Assembly: GCA_023212695.1 (NCBI GenBank)
Contig: JALCCG010000056.1
Coordinates: 32,942 to 96,941, forward strand
Direction of reading: 5' to 3'
Length of the DNA: 64,000 nucleotides
Source: Sporisorium sorghi
Taxonomy: Eukaryota; Basidiomycota; Ustilaginomycetes; Ustilaginales; Ustilaginaceae
In this document: positions 38,835-47,457 of the stretch, piece after piece
How positions within the stretch are numbered: position 1 is the stretch's first letter
Layout: the number at the start of each line of letters is the position of its first letter
Notes under the pieces: generated by a model
Seen by the model: the letters and a program-made list of their open reading frames with translations, nothing else
The model's database searches: none
Told to the model about the DNA's origin: nothing
Translations under genes and position numbers: made by a program

Positions 38835-41531
38835 ATGGCCAAGAAAGGCGCCAGAAAGGCAGCTGCCAGAGCCTCAGCTGGAGACAGCAACACCAAACCC
38901 ACCGACACAGAACCAGAGACAACCTCCTCAACTGCTGCCCAACAGCCATCGCTCGCAGACGAACTCTCCTTCGCCCAGGACGACGCTGTGCATCATGACG
39001 GCGGATACGAGTCTAGCACGCACACGGATCACGACGACTTTGAAGATGCCGCTGACGGATCGCATGCGGATGAAATGACGCCTTCGTCGAGCGCGGCTAC
39101 GACTGCTGATGCAGCGTCACTTCAGCAACAGCAGCAGGAGGTGGCGAAGAAAGAGGAGGAGGACTTGTCGAATGAAGCGACTGCAGATCAGCCACTGGCG
39201 AAGGGCACCGCGCTAGCTGTTGAGGCTTCCGAAGCACAGATGCATACGCCCAAACTGACCGATGCGCCTTTTGCGACAGAGTCAGAGCCGTCTGCAGAGA
39301 CTTCAACTAGCCCGGCTGCCAAAGACGACGACGGCGGCATAGCCCCTAGCTCCTCAACAGCCACATTCATCGCCCCAGCCTCGACCGACACCCCCCTCAG
39401 CTCCGCCGAGATCAGACACACCCAATCCGCCTCGGACTCGCTCATCCTCGACGAGGAAAGCGCCAAAGCCACGCTCTCCGAGCACATCGAAAGGGTGCCC
39501 CCCTCGGTCGGCGCCACGTCGCTGCTCGAGCCGGACGAGACCATCTCGAACCCTTTCGCGTCCACCGCCGAGCCCATCCGCTATTCCCAGACGGCTGCGC
39601 TCGACAACCACCCGATACCGCCAGACACACCGGGCATGCACTCGAACCATTTCTCCGTCGTAAGCCTCGGCAGCACTTCGGCCTCGCATTCTGGCGATGT
39701 CCAGGACGATGTCGCAGGATGGTCGGCAGCGTCGAATCGCCGAGACTCGCGGCGCGACACGATCACGACGACCAACGGCGGCGCGCGTAGCAGCATGGTG
39801 GAGCGAACGCACGATTCCGAGCCCGCTACCGCTGCTGCTGCGAATGGCGGCGACGAGTCGACGTCGTCGAACTACGACTTCCTGCTAGCTCGGCTGGATA
39901 CGCAGAACAAGCGGCTCAGTGGCGATCCGAAGCAGATGCGCGCCAGTCTCGATGGTGCGGTGAAGCTGCGCGAGCATTTCGAAAAGTTGCGCGATCAGGG
40001 GCAGCAGCGGCATTCGCGGGGTGATTCGCAGAATCTGGCGGATGCGTCGAGTGTGGATACGAACGGCAAGCGGTCCTCCGCATCGCAGGGGTCGGGTTCG
40101 CAAGCCGCAGTGGGTGCCGAGGCGTCTACAGCAGCAATAGGAGCAGCGCGCGAGTCAGTAACATCATCGAGCGCAGACACAGCCTGGTCCGGCCCACCCG
40201 CCGACGACGCGACCGACGAAGACATCGACTGGGAGTTCTGGGGCGACGTCATGTCGAACTACCAGCACGTGGCCCGAACCCAACCGCGCCAACTGAGCCG
40301 CGCCATCCAGGCCGGCATCCCCCCCGCCCTCCGCGGAATGATGTGGCAACTCATGAGCAGCAGCAAGAACGAGGAGATGGAGATCATCTACGCGTACTAC
40401 CTCAAGCAGCCTGCGCCGGAGCACGAGAAGGCGATTCGGCGCGACCTCAACCGCACTTTCCCGGAACAGGACTTTTTCCGAGACGGCAAAGGCGTGGGGC
40501 AGGAGAACCTGTTCAACGTGATCAAGGCGTATGCGCTGTACGATCCGGAGGTGGGGTACTGCCAAGGGATGCAGTTTGTCGTCGGGCCGCTGTTGCTCAA
40601 TATGCCGGACGAGGAGGCGTTCTCCACCTTCGTAAGACTCATGAAGTCGTACGACCTGCGCGGGCATTATACGCCGAACATGCCGGCGTTGCAGCTACGC
40701 TTGTTCCAATTCGACCGGCTGCTCGAGGACTTTTTGCCGTTGCTGCACAGGCATCTCGTGCGACAGGGTGTCAAGTCGAGCATGTATGCGAGCCAGTGGT
40801 TCATGACGCTGTTCTCGTACCGGTTTCCGCTGGACTTTGTGTACCGCGTGCTGGACTCTGTTTTCGCCGAGGGGGTGGAGGCTTTGTTCCGGTTTGCGAT
40901 CGCGTTGATGCGGAGGAACGAGGAGCGGTTGTTGGAGATGGGGTTTGATCAGGCGGTGCAGTTTTTGAAGATGGAGCTGTTCGAGTGTTATCGGCGCTCT
41001 GACGGCGACGAAGAAGCGAGTGGGCAGGTGCGTGCGTCGGTGCATTCGCCCACTTCTCCCACACCGAAACCGTCGTATAGGACAAACGAGTTTGTGCGCG
41101 ACGCCTTTGCGGTCAAGATCACGCCCTTTTTGCTCGACACGTTCGCCGCCGAGTTCGACGTGCAGGTGCGCGCCGCCAACGCACACCGCCGCGAGGTCGA
41201 GGCTCTCCGCCTCGTCAACCGCAACCTCGCCGCACGCGTCAAGGCGCTCGAGGAACAGCTCAACTCGGTCAACGCTGAACACGTCGAAATGGTCAAGGAC
41301 GTCGTCATGGCCAAGATCGCTAAAGAGGAGATGGCAGAGGAGTTGGTCAAGTACAAGATGATGTACGCCGAGGCCGTGCTGGCGGCTGACCAGGAGAGCG
41401 GGAATAACAGGAGCAGCGCAAAGGGCATCGCTGCGGCCAAGGCGGCGGCTGCGGCTGCGGCTGCGGCGGCAGGAGAGGGTCAGAGAGACAGCGGTAGCGG
41501 TAGCAGTGCAGGTGTTAGTGCAGCGTTGTAA
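38835..41531 (+). CDS. TBC-domain Rab GTPase-activating protein (Gyp5/EVI5-like)
   Basis: 899 residues from ATG 38835 (MAKKGARKAAARAS). The first about 450 residues are disordered, rich in Ser/Thr/Ala/Glu. The TBC domain (about 490-720) has GIPPALRGMMWQLM, the arginine-finger motif IRRDLNRTFPEQDFF and the glutamine-finger motif GYCQGMQFV, then the rest of the fold (SQWFMTLFSYRFPL, VYRVLDSVFAEG). A coiled coil (about 780-845) follows the domain, as in the Gyp5/EVI5 group. Both catalytic fingers are present, so the protein should accelerate GTP hydrolysis by a Rab, likely in Golgi/secretory traffic by analogy to Gyp5; the target is not deducible. A poly-Ala run occurs near the C-terminus. It ends about 300 bases from the convergent TOP2 stop. 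Confidence 0.93.
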   Translation: MAKKGARKAAARASAGDSNTKPTDTEPETTSSTAAQQPSLADELSFAQDDAVHHDGGYESSTHTDHDDFEDAADGSHADEMTPSSSAATTADAASLQQQQQEVAKKEEEDLSNEATADQPLAKGTALAVEASEAQMHTPKLTDAPFATESEPSAETSTSPAAKDDDGGIAPSSSTATFIAPASTDTPLSSAEIRHTQSASDSLILDEESAKATLSEHIERVPPSVGATSLLEPDETISNPFASTAEPIRYSQTAALDNHPIPPDTPGMHSNHFSVVSLGSTSASHSGDVQDDVAGWSAASNRRDSRRDTITTTNGGARSSMVERTHDSEPATAAAANGGDESTSSNYDFLLARLDTQNKRLSGDPKQMRASLDGAVKLREHFEKLRDQGQQRHSRGDSQNLADASSVDTNGKRSSASQGSGSQAAVGAEASTAAIGAARESVTSSSADTAWSGPPADDATDEDIDWEFWGDVMSNYQHVARTQPRQLSRAIQAGIPPALRGMMWQLMSSSKNEEMEIIYAYYLKQPAPEHEKAIRRDLNRTFPEQDFFRDGKGVGQENLFNVIKAYALYDPEVGYCQGMQFVVGPLLLNMPDEEAFSTFVRLMKSYDLRGHYTPNMPALQLRLFQFDRLLEDFLPLLHRHLVRQGVKSSMYASQWFMTLFSYRFPLDFVYRVLDSVFAEGVEALFRFAIALMRRNEERLLEMGFDQAVQFLKMELFECYRRSDGDEEASGQVRASVHSPTSPTPKPSYRTNEFVRDAFAVKITPFLLDTFAAEFDVQVRAANAHRREVEALRLVNRNLAARVKALEEQLNSVNAEHVEMVKDVVMAKIAKEEMAEELVKYKMMYAEAVLAADQESGNNRSSAKGIAAAKAAAAAAAAAAGEGQRDSGSGSSAGVSAAL

Positions 41532-41828
41532 GGCTGGCAGAGACTTGGCTTTCTTCGACAACGTTGCGAGCGTCGAGTGTGATCCGTGTGCGTTGCTTGC
41601 AGCACTCAGTGATGCACTCAGTGAAGCGTGAGAAAGAGAAGTGAGCATCTCATCCGGTGACAGCAAGCAAGCAATCCTCGACCATTCTCACTCGACTCTT
41701 GAATGGAAAAAACGGTGCCTTACGATTATTACCCAACCAAACGGAAACAGAGGGTCACGGAACGGGAGCTGCAAACATCGATCAGAGTTAGGTCACTGCA
41801 GCTGCTGCCCTGGATAGCCAGCCCCAAC

Positions 41829-44800
41829 TCAAAAGTCGTCATCGTCATCCTCCGAGTCGTCCAGCTTGTAGCTCTTCTTTGCCGAAACGCTTCGTGCCGA
41901 GCGTCCCGAGGTGCGCGCAGGCGCAGACGGACCAGGGAACGAGTCTTCAGTGTCCGAGGCTGGCGCAGCAGCTTTCTTGCGTCCAAGGCCAGTGCCAGCC
42001 TTCTTGGCCGCGGCAGGCTTGGCCGCGGCTGTCTTCTTGGACTTGGATGGCGCCGGGATCATCTCCTCTTCCGATTCGGACAGGCTGAAGGATTTGGGCG
42101 CCTCCTCCGGCTTGCTGGCTGCAGCGGCTGCCTTTTTAGGTGCAGCAGCCTTCTTGGCAGCAGCTGCTGGCTTGCTGCTTGCTCCAGCGCTCGTCTTCCT
42201 GAAGATGGGTGCAAGCTTCGACTTGTCCTCGTCATCATCGTCGATCTCGACAATTTGCGGTGTTGCTGCCCGCGAAACAGTCGCGGACCTCGAGGCCGAA
42301 CCGTTCGCTCGCGACTTCTTCGCAGCAGCACCATTGGCTGCATTGCCCGTCAGGAGGGCCAGGTCGTCGTCGTCCAATGCGTCGGCTGCGGCGCGCTTCC
42401 TGGCTGGACTGGCACGAGCGGGAGCGGCAGCCTTCTTCGCAGCAGCAGCTGCCGAAGGCTTGAAATCATCCTCGGAATCGTCGCCGCCGTCAAAGTCATC
42501 CATGCCATCGTCCTCCTCTTCGCCGTCCGAGTTGATGGGCTTCTTGAACACGCGTCGGGCGGCAGCGCCGCTCTTGGCAGACGTCTTCTTGGTCTGCTTG
42601 CCCTTCTTGACCTTGGTGACAACATCCTTGAGGCGGCGGTCGTCTTCGGCCAGCACCTCTTCCCAGAGCTCGAGGAACTTGGACAGATCCTCGTCCCACA
42701 GGTTCTGTGGCGAGCGGCCGATGAGCACTTTGAGCTCCTCCTCCTTGACGTCGCGCTCCTTCAACAGCTTCTCCACCTTCTCCTTGGTCAGGTTGTAGAT
42801 GGCCATATTGAGCAGGTAGTCAAAGTCCGAGTCGGCCGAGATGTCCTCTTCGTCGATCGCCTCGTCGTCCTCGGGCTCGGCGGCGATCGACGCCTTGCCT
42901 TGCTTGGGGAACGGTCGGAAATCCTTTTCGCGCAAGTCGGCCACAATGTCGGCACGCTTTCGGTTCGAGACGACGAGCTGACGGCTGATGATCATCTGAA
43001 CGAAGCGAGCCTGGTTCGAGAGCTTGTCGTACATGAGCTTGAGCTGGTCCACCAGATGCTCCTTCCTCTTCTGGTAGTAGGACAGACGCAAGAGGTAGAA
43101 TTCTTCCATGATCTCCTCGGCCGAAGAGTACTTCTTGATCTTTCCGTCCTGGTCGAACAGCACCATGTTGGTGGTGGAGATCTGGCACGAGAGCTTGAAG
43201 AAGGCGTCGGCGCCCTTCTCGGCAATCTCGGCCTGACCTTTGGGCGTCAGTTCGACGATAAAGTTGACGGTCGACTCGGTGTGATATTCCTTGTAGTCCT
43301 TGATCGTAGCCTGTGCCTTTTCGGACGACACGATGCGCTCCTCGAGCGACTCCTTGTAGTTCGACGTCCAAGTACGGATGGGCAACTCGGTGATCTCCCA
43401 CGTCTTTTCGTCGATCTGTGTAACACGACCGCTGACCTTGAAGCGACCGGGGCTGAACTCTTCGACGTCACCAGTGAAGCCACGGAACCACGGCTTCATG
43501 GGGATGACGTCTTCGCCCGCCATGCGTCGACGCAGGTTGGCGACGATCTCGTGCGGGTTGTAGTTGGGGACCGAGGTAGACCATCCCGTGCCGATACCTT
43601 CAGCACCGTTCATCAGCACCTGCGGGACCACGGGGATGTACCAGTGGGGCTCCACCTTCTGACCGTCATCATCGAGGTAGTCAAGCAGCGCATCGTCCGC
43701 CTGAGGGAACAAAGCACGAGTGATCTTGGGCAAGGCCGTGAAGATGTATCGTCCCGAGGCGGCATCCTTACCACCGAGCAGACGAGTACCGAATTGACCC
43801 CTGGGTTCGAGCAGGTTGACGTTGTTGCTGCCGACAAAGTTCTGTGCGAGGCCGACGATGGTCATGACGAGCGCAGCGTCACCGTGGTGGTAGGCGGCTT
43901 GACCCATGACGTGACCGACGAGGGTGTTGACCTTCAACTCGGCGTTGCTCTTGCGGTCAAACATGACGTAGATGACCTTGCGCTGACCGGGCTTGAGACC
44001 GTCGACCACCGAGGGGATGGATCGCAGGTTGTCAGCCATCGAGAAGAGGATAAGCTCCTTGTTGATGAAATCAGCGTACGGAATGCGATCCGTGTTGTGG
44101 TCCAGATAGGTGCCGGGACGGAACTGTCGGAGCCACTCCTTTCGGTCGTCGGCCTTCTTCTTGTTGAAGGCAAGGTCGATGAGCTCGCGATCGCCTTCCT
44201 GGGTGACGTCGAAGGGCAGCTTGTGCTTCTCGAGGGCACGGAAGTACTTCTTGGCATCCTGCGGGTCCGAGGTACCGAGACCCTTGTAGTACTTGATGTG
44301 CCAGCCCTTGCCGCCATTGTGCGAGTCCCTCCAGGTCTCGTACTCGGGGATGGTGAAGAACGAGAGCTCCTGCTTTCCCTTCCTGCACTTCACGATGGGA
44401 GTAATAAACTCGACGAGGAAACCCGGGATCTTGAGCAGCGAGGGATAGAAGTGGTCGAGGAAGTTGATGATGAGACCCTTGATGTGCGAACCGTCGTGAT
44501 CCTGATCGGTCATGATCATGATGCTGCCGTAGCGCAGGCTGTTGACGTCGAGATACTGCTTGCCGTGCTGGAGACCCAAGATCTCCTTGATGGCCTTGAT
44601 TTCGGCGTTTTTCATGATCTGGTCGTGAGAGGCTTCACGGACGTTCAGAAGCTTACCACGGAGCGGGAAGACGCCATAGTTGTCTCTTCCGACCTCGACG
44701 ATACCGGCGACGGCGAGCGACTTGGCTGAGTCACCTTCGGTGAGGATGAGCGTGCAGTCCTTGGCCTTTCTGCCACCGGCATTGTTGGCATCCTCGAGCT

Positions 44801-46388
44801 TGGGGATGTTGGTGATCCTGGTGCGCTTGTGGCCGTCGGTCTTCTTGAGCGCCTGGTCCTGCTTGAAGCGCGCAAAGCTGACGATGTTGTCGACGACGCC
44901 AGACTTGATGACTTTCCTCGCGAATTCGTCGGTGAGCGTCCACTTGCTGCCAAAGGCACTCTGCTTGAGCGTGAGCGTCTCCTTGGTCTGGCCGTCAAAG
45001 GTGGGGTTGACAATCTGACAGTTGACAAAGACCCAGAGCTGCTGACGGACCTGGTTGGGCATGACTTTTCCGGTCTTCTTGTCCTTCTTGACGTGGTCGA
45101 TGAGACGCGAGATGACTTGGTCGGCGACGTGGTCGACGTGCTTACCGCCTTTGATGGTGGCGATATTGTTGACGAACGACACCTGGCGGAACTCGCCGTC
45201 CGAAACGGCAAAGGCGACCTCCCAGTTGCGGCCCTTGTCGACGGTGGACTCGTAGATGATGGCGGGCTTGGGAGCAGCGCCGGTGGGCAGGTCTGCGCCG
45301 CCTGCTTCGCCGTTGTCAGCCTTGCCGCCGAGCTCGTTGATGGCGGTGACGTACATCTCGACGTACTGCTTGAAGTTCTTGATCTTGAGCAGCTCGCCGT
45401 TGAGCGTGACCTTGATCCCCTTGACGGTGCCTGCCATGTCGTAGACACGCTTGAGCATGAGCGCTTCCATGTGGTCGTCGATGGAGTCCATGCCAAAGAG
45501 CGCGAGGTCGGGCTTGAAGGTGATGCACGTGTATTCGTCCGACTTGGAGTGCTTGGTGATCTTGGGCTTGCCCTTGTCGTGCATGTTTTTGGAGAAGACT
45601 TGCTTGTACTTGCACTGGTTCTTGGAGTCGGCGGTCTCGACGATGAACTCGGTGGAGTAGATGTTTGCGAGCTTGGCACCGTAGCCGTTTCGACCACCGG
45701 TGACCTTGGCCTCGTTGTCGTCGTAGTTGGACGAGGTGAGGAGGTGGCCAAAGATGAGCTCGGGGATGTAGACGCGCTCCTTGTCGTGCATCTCGACGGG
45801 AATACCGTGACCGTTGTTCCAGACCATGATGGAGCCCTCTTCGCGGTTGATTTCGACCTTGAGGTGGGTCATGTTGGGGTCGCGCGCCTTGTTGTCGGCG
45901 GCATTGACGAGGATCTCGTCAAAGATCTTGTAGAAACCAGGGACATAGGTGGTTTCGCGGTAGGCCATCTGCTTGAGGTTCTTGTCGTAGACCCAGAGCT
46001 TCTCGGTGTGCTTCTCGACACTGCCGATATAGGTATCGGGACGCTTGAGGATATGCTCGAGCTGAGAGAGCTTCTGGTATGTTTCGGAGGCGCTCTTGCT
46101 TGTGGCTGACTTGACGGGGGCCGGGGGCTGAAACGAGACATCGGCTTCGCTATCCATCATGCTGACATCGGGATCGCTGTCAGCGCCGTTGCTGTTCCGC
46201 TTGGAGAGGGGCTGCTTCTTGGGCTTGGCAGCAGCACCACCGTTGGCCTTGGATGCGCCTGCTTTAGCGCCGGTAGCAGCCTTGGCCTTGGTGGCCGCAG
46301 CAGCTTTGGCCTTGGGAGCAGCCGACCTCTTTGCTGCGGGGAGCACGAAGCCCTCGGAGCCGTCTGACATATAGTCGGATTCGGACAT
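41829..46388 (-). CDS. TOP2: DNA topoisomerase II
   Basis: 1519 residues from the ATG at 46388 (MSESDYMSDGSEGF). The GHKL ATPase has FDEILVNAADN, MVWNNGHGIPVE and GGRNGYGAKLANIYS. The Toprim domain has LTEGDSAKSL (about 550) and DQDHDGSHIKGL (about 624). The winged-helix/tower region carries the catalytic Tyr881 in DAASGRYIFTAL. The primary dimer gate is followed by a Lys/Ala/Asp-rich C-terminal tail (about 1200-1519) with nuclear-localisation-like and acidic clusters, ending SYKLDDSEDDDDDF. The enzyme passes one DNA duplex through another and is essential for chromosome segregation. Length is slightly above yeast Top2 (1428). The frame stays open 142 codons upstream of this ATG, but without an ATG. 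A 1008-codon antisense ORF is a coding-strand shadow. Confidence 0.98.
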   Translation of the reverse strand: MSESDYMSDGSEGFVLPAAKRSAAPKAKAAAATKAKAATGAKAGASKANGGAAAKPKKQPLSKRNSNGADSDPDVSMMDSEADVSFQPPAPVKSATSKSASETYQKLSQLEHILKRPDTYIGSVEKHTEKLWVYDKNLKQMAYRETTYVPGFYKIFDEILVNAADNKARDPNMTHLKVEINREEGSIMVWNNGHGIPVEMHDKERVYIPELIFGHLLTSSNYDDNEAKVTGGRNGYGAKLANIYSTEFIVETADSKNQCKYKQVFSKNMHDKGKPKITKHSKSDEYTCITFKPDLALFGMDSIDDHMEALMLKRVYDMAGTVKGIKVTLNGELLKIKNFKQYVEMYVTAINELGGKADNGEAGGADLPTGAAPKPAIIYESTVDKGRNWEVAFAVSDGEFRQVSFVNNIATIKGGKHVDHVADQVISRLIDHVKKDKKTGKVMPNQVRQQLWVFVNCQIVNPTFDGQTKETLTLKQSAFGSKWTLTDEFARKVIKSGVVDNIVSFARFKQDQALKKTDGHKRTRITNIPKLEDANNAGGRKAKDCTLILTEGDSAKSLAVAGIVEVGRDNYGVFPLRGKLLNVREASHDQIMKNAEIKAIKEILGLQHGKQYLDVNSLRYGSIMIMTDQDHDGSHIKGLIINFLDHFYPSLLKIPGFLVEFITPIVKCRKGKQELSFFTIPEYETWRDSHNGGKGWHIKYYKGLGTSDPQDAKKYFRALEKHKLPFDVTQEGDRELIDLAFNKKKADDRKEWLRQFRPGTYLDHNTDRIPYADFINKELILFSMADNLRSIPSVVDGLKPGQRKVIYVMFDRKSNAELKVNTLVGHVMGQAAYHHGDAALVMTIVGLAQNFVGSNNVNLLEPRGQFGTRLLGGKDAASGRYIFTALPKITRALFPQADDALLDYLDDDGQKVEPHWYIPVVPQVLMNGAEGIGTGWSTSVPNYNPHEIVANLRRRMAGEDVIPMKPWFRGFTGDVEEFSPGRFKVSGRVTQIDEKTWEITELPIRTWTSNYKESLEERIVSSEKAQATIKDYKEYHTESTVNFIVELTPKGQAEIAEKGADAFFKLSCQISTTNMVLFDQDGKIKKYSSAEEIMEEFYLLRLSYYQKRKEHLVDQLKLMYDKLSNQARFVQMIISRQLVVSNRKRADIVADLREKDFRPFPKQGKASIAAEPEDDEAIDEEDISADSDFDYLLNMAIYNLTKEKVEKLLKERDVKEEELKVLIGRSPQNLWDEDLSKFLELWEEVLAEDDRRLKDVVTKVKKGKQTKKTSAKSGAAARRVFKKPINSDGEEEDDGMDDFDGGDDSEDDFKPSAAAAAKKAAAPARASPARKRAAADALDDDDLALLTGNAANGAAAKKSRANGSASRSATVSRAATPQIVEIDDDDEDKSKLAPIFRKTSAGASSKPAAAAKKAAAPKKAAAAASKPEEAPKSFSLSESEEEMIPAPSKSKKTAAAKPAAAKKAGTGLGRKKAAAPASDTEDSFPGPSAPARTSGRSARSVSAKKSYKLDDSEDDDDDF

Positions 46389-47457
46389 GTTGGCTAGCGT
46401 TGTGGAGAAGGGTCGGTTGTGTGAAGGAGCAAGGGCGGCGCGAAAGGCTGATGGTGGTGATACAGCTGAGCGAGCAGTGGGGTATACAGAGGGTGTCAGA
46501 AGCCGAGGCTGATGAGGGAGAGCAAGAGGTAGTCGTACAAAGAGGCTGGAGGACGCAGAAGCAATACTTCGAGAGACGGATGGAGTCTTTCGAAGAAGCG
46601 AGGCGGCACCAGGCAGCCAGATGGTGGGAGGAATGGTGGAGCACGACCGCCGTCGTAGAGCGTGTGCTGCTGCTGTTTTGTGACGAGACAGCAGCCTTCC
46701 TGAGAGGGAGCTCGATTGAGTTTGATCGAAGAGGGAGAAGGGGAAGAGTCTTGAAGCGTGGATGGAGATGAAGAAGGAGGATGGACGACAAGAGGAAAGG
46801 AGGAATGCGCACACAGCGGGATCGATTCAATCCGCAATTTTTCTTTCCAAGCAGAGTGTGGCGCGGCGCGGTCTCTCTGTCGAAAAGAAACACAGAGACA
46901 GCAGAGCGAGAGCAAGAGCAACACTTTTTGTTTTTGGCGGCGCCCGCTGTTCGCGCTCAGATTTTTCCCTTCCGCGTTGAGAGAGAGCAACAGATGCAGA
47001 GAGCTGACCTAGACGCGCCTCTTTGCTGTTGCCCATGCCCAGTTCCAACAGCTTGTCTGCCTCGTCCGTGGTGGCTGTCACTCTAGCGTTGGCCGAGTCT
47101 AGCACTGACTTTTGCACACACACACAGCATCTGGAAACAGGATCGCTTTGTCAAAGTGGCTGCTCTGTTTGTGTCTTCAACCTCATCAGCCTCACAGCTC
47201 AAAGTGAGGTTCCCACGCTCAAGGGCTACAATACACAACTCAGCACAAGAGCAGAGGTTTTCTGTCTCGCCTTCATCTTCGAGAAGCGTGAGCTTGAAGA
47301 GAGTTGCGTTTGCTCTTGTCTAGAAACACGCGTCTTGACGCGATTTATTTCCTCATTGTTATATTTGCTTTTTGCGACATCTGAAAGGGTGCGCCAAAAT
47401 TCGCCGAGAGCGTCTTGACGGCGCGGCTTGCTGAAGATGGTCTTGTTTGCCAGTTTA
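46389..47457. other. Intergenic: TOP2 upstream region / SerRS 3' flank
   Basis: About 1.07 kb. The left 426 bases continue the TOP2 frame on the minus strand without an ATG (to 46814). The rest has no convincing ORF. TOP2 promoter elements must lie here. An ACGCGT occurs near 47328, closer to the SerRS stop than to TOP2. Confidence 0.6.

Noticed and set aside
41703..44729. 1008-codon plus-strand ORF
   Set aside because: It lies entirely antisense to TOP2. Its Leu/Val/Asp/Glu-rich sequence with no domain is the mirror of the C-ended codons of TOP2.
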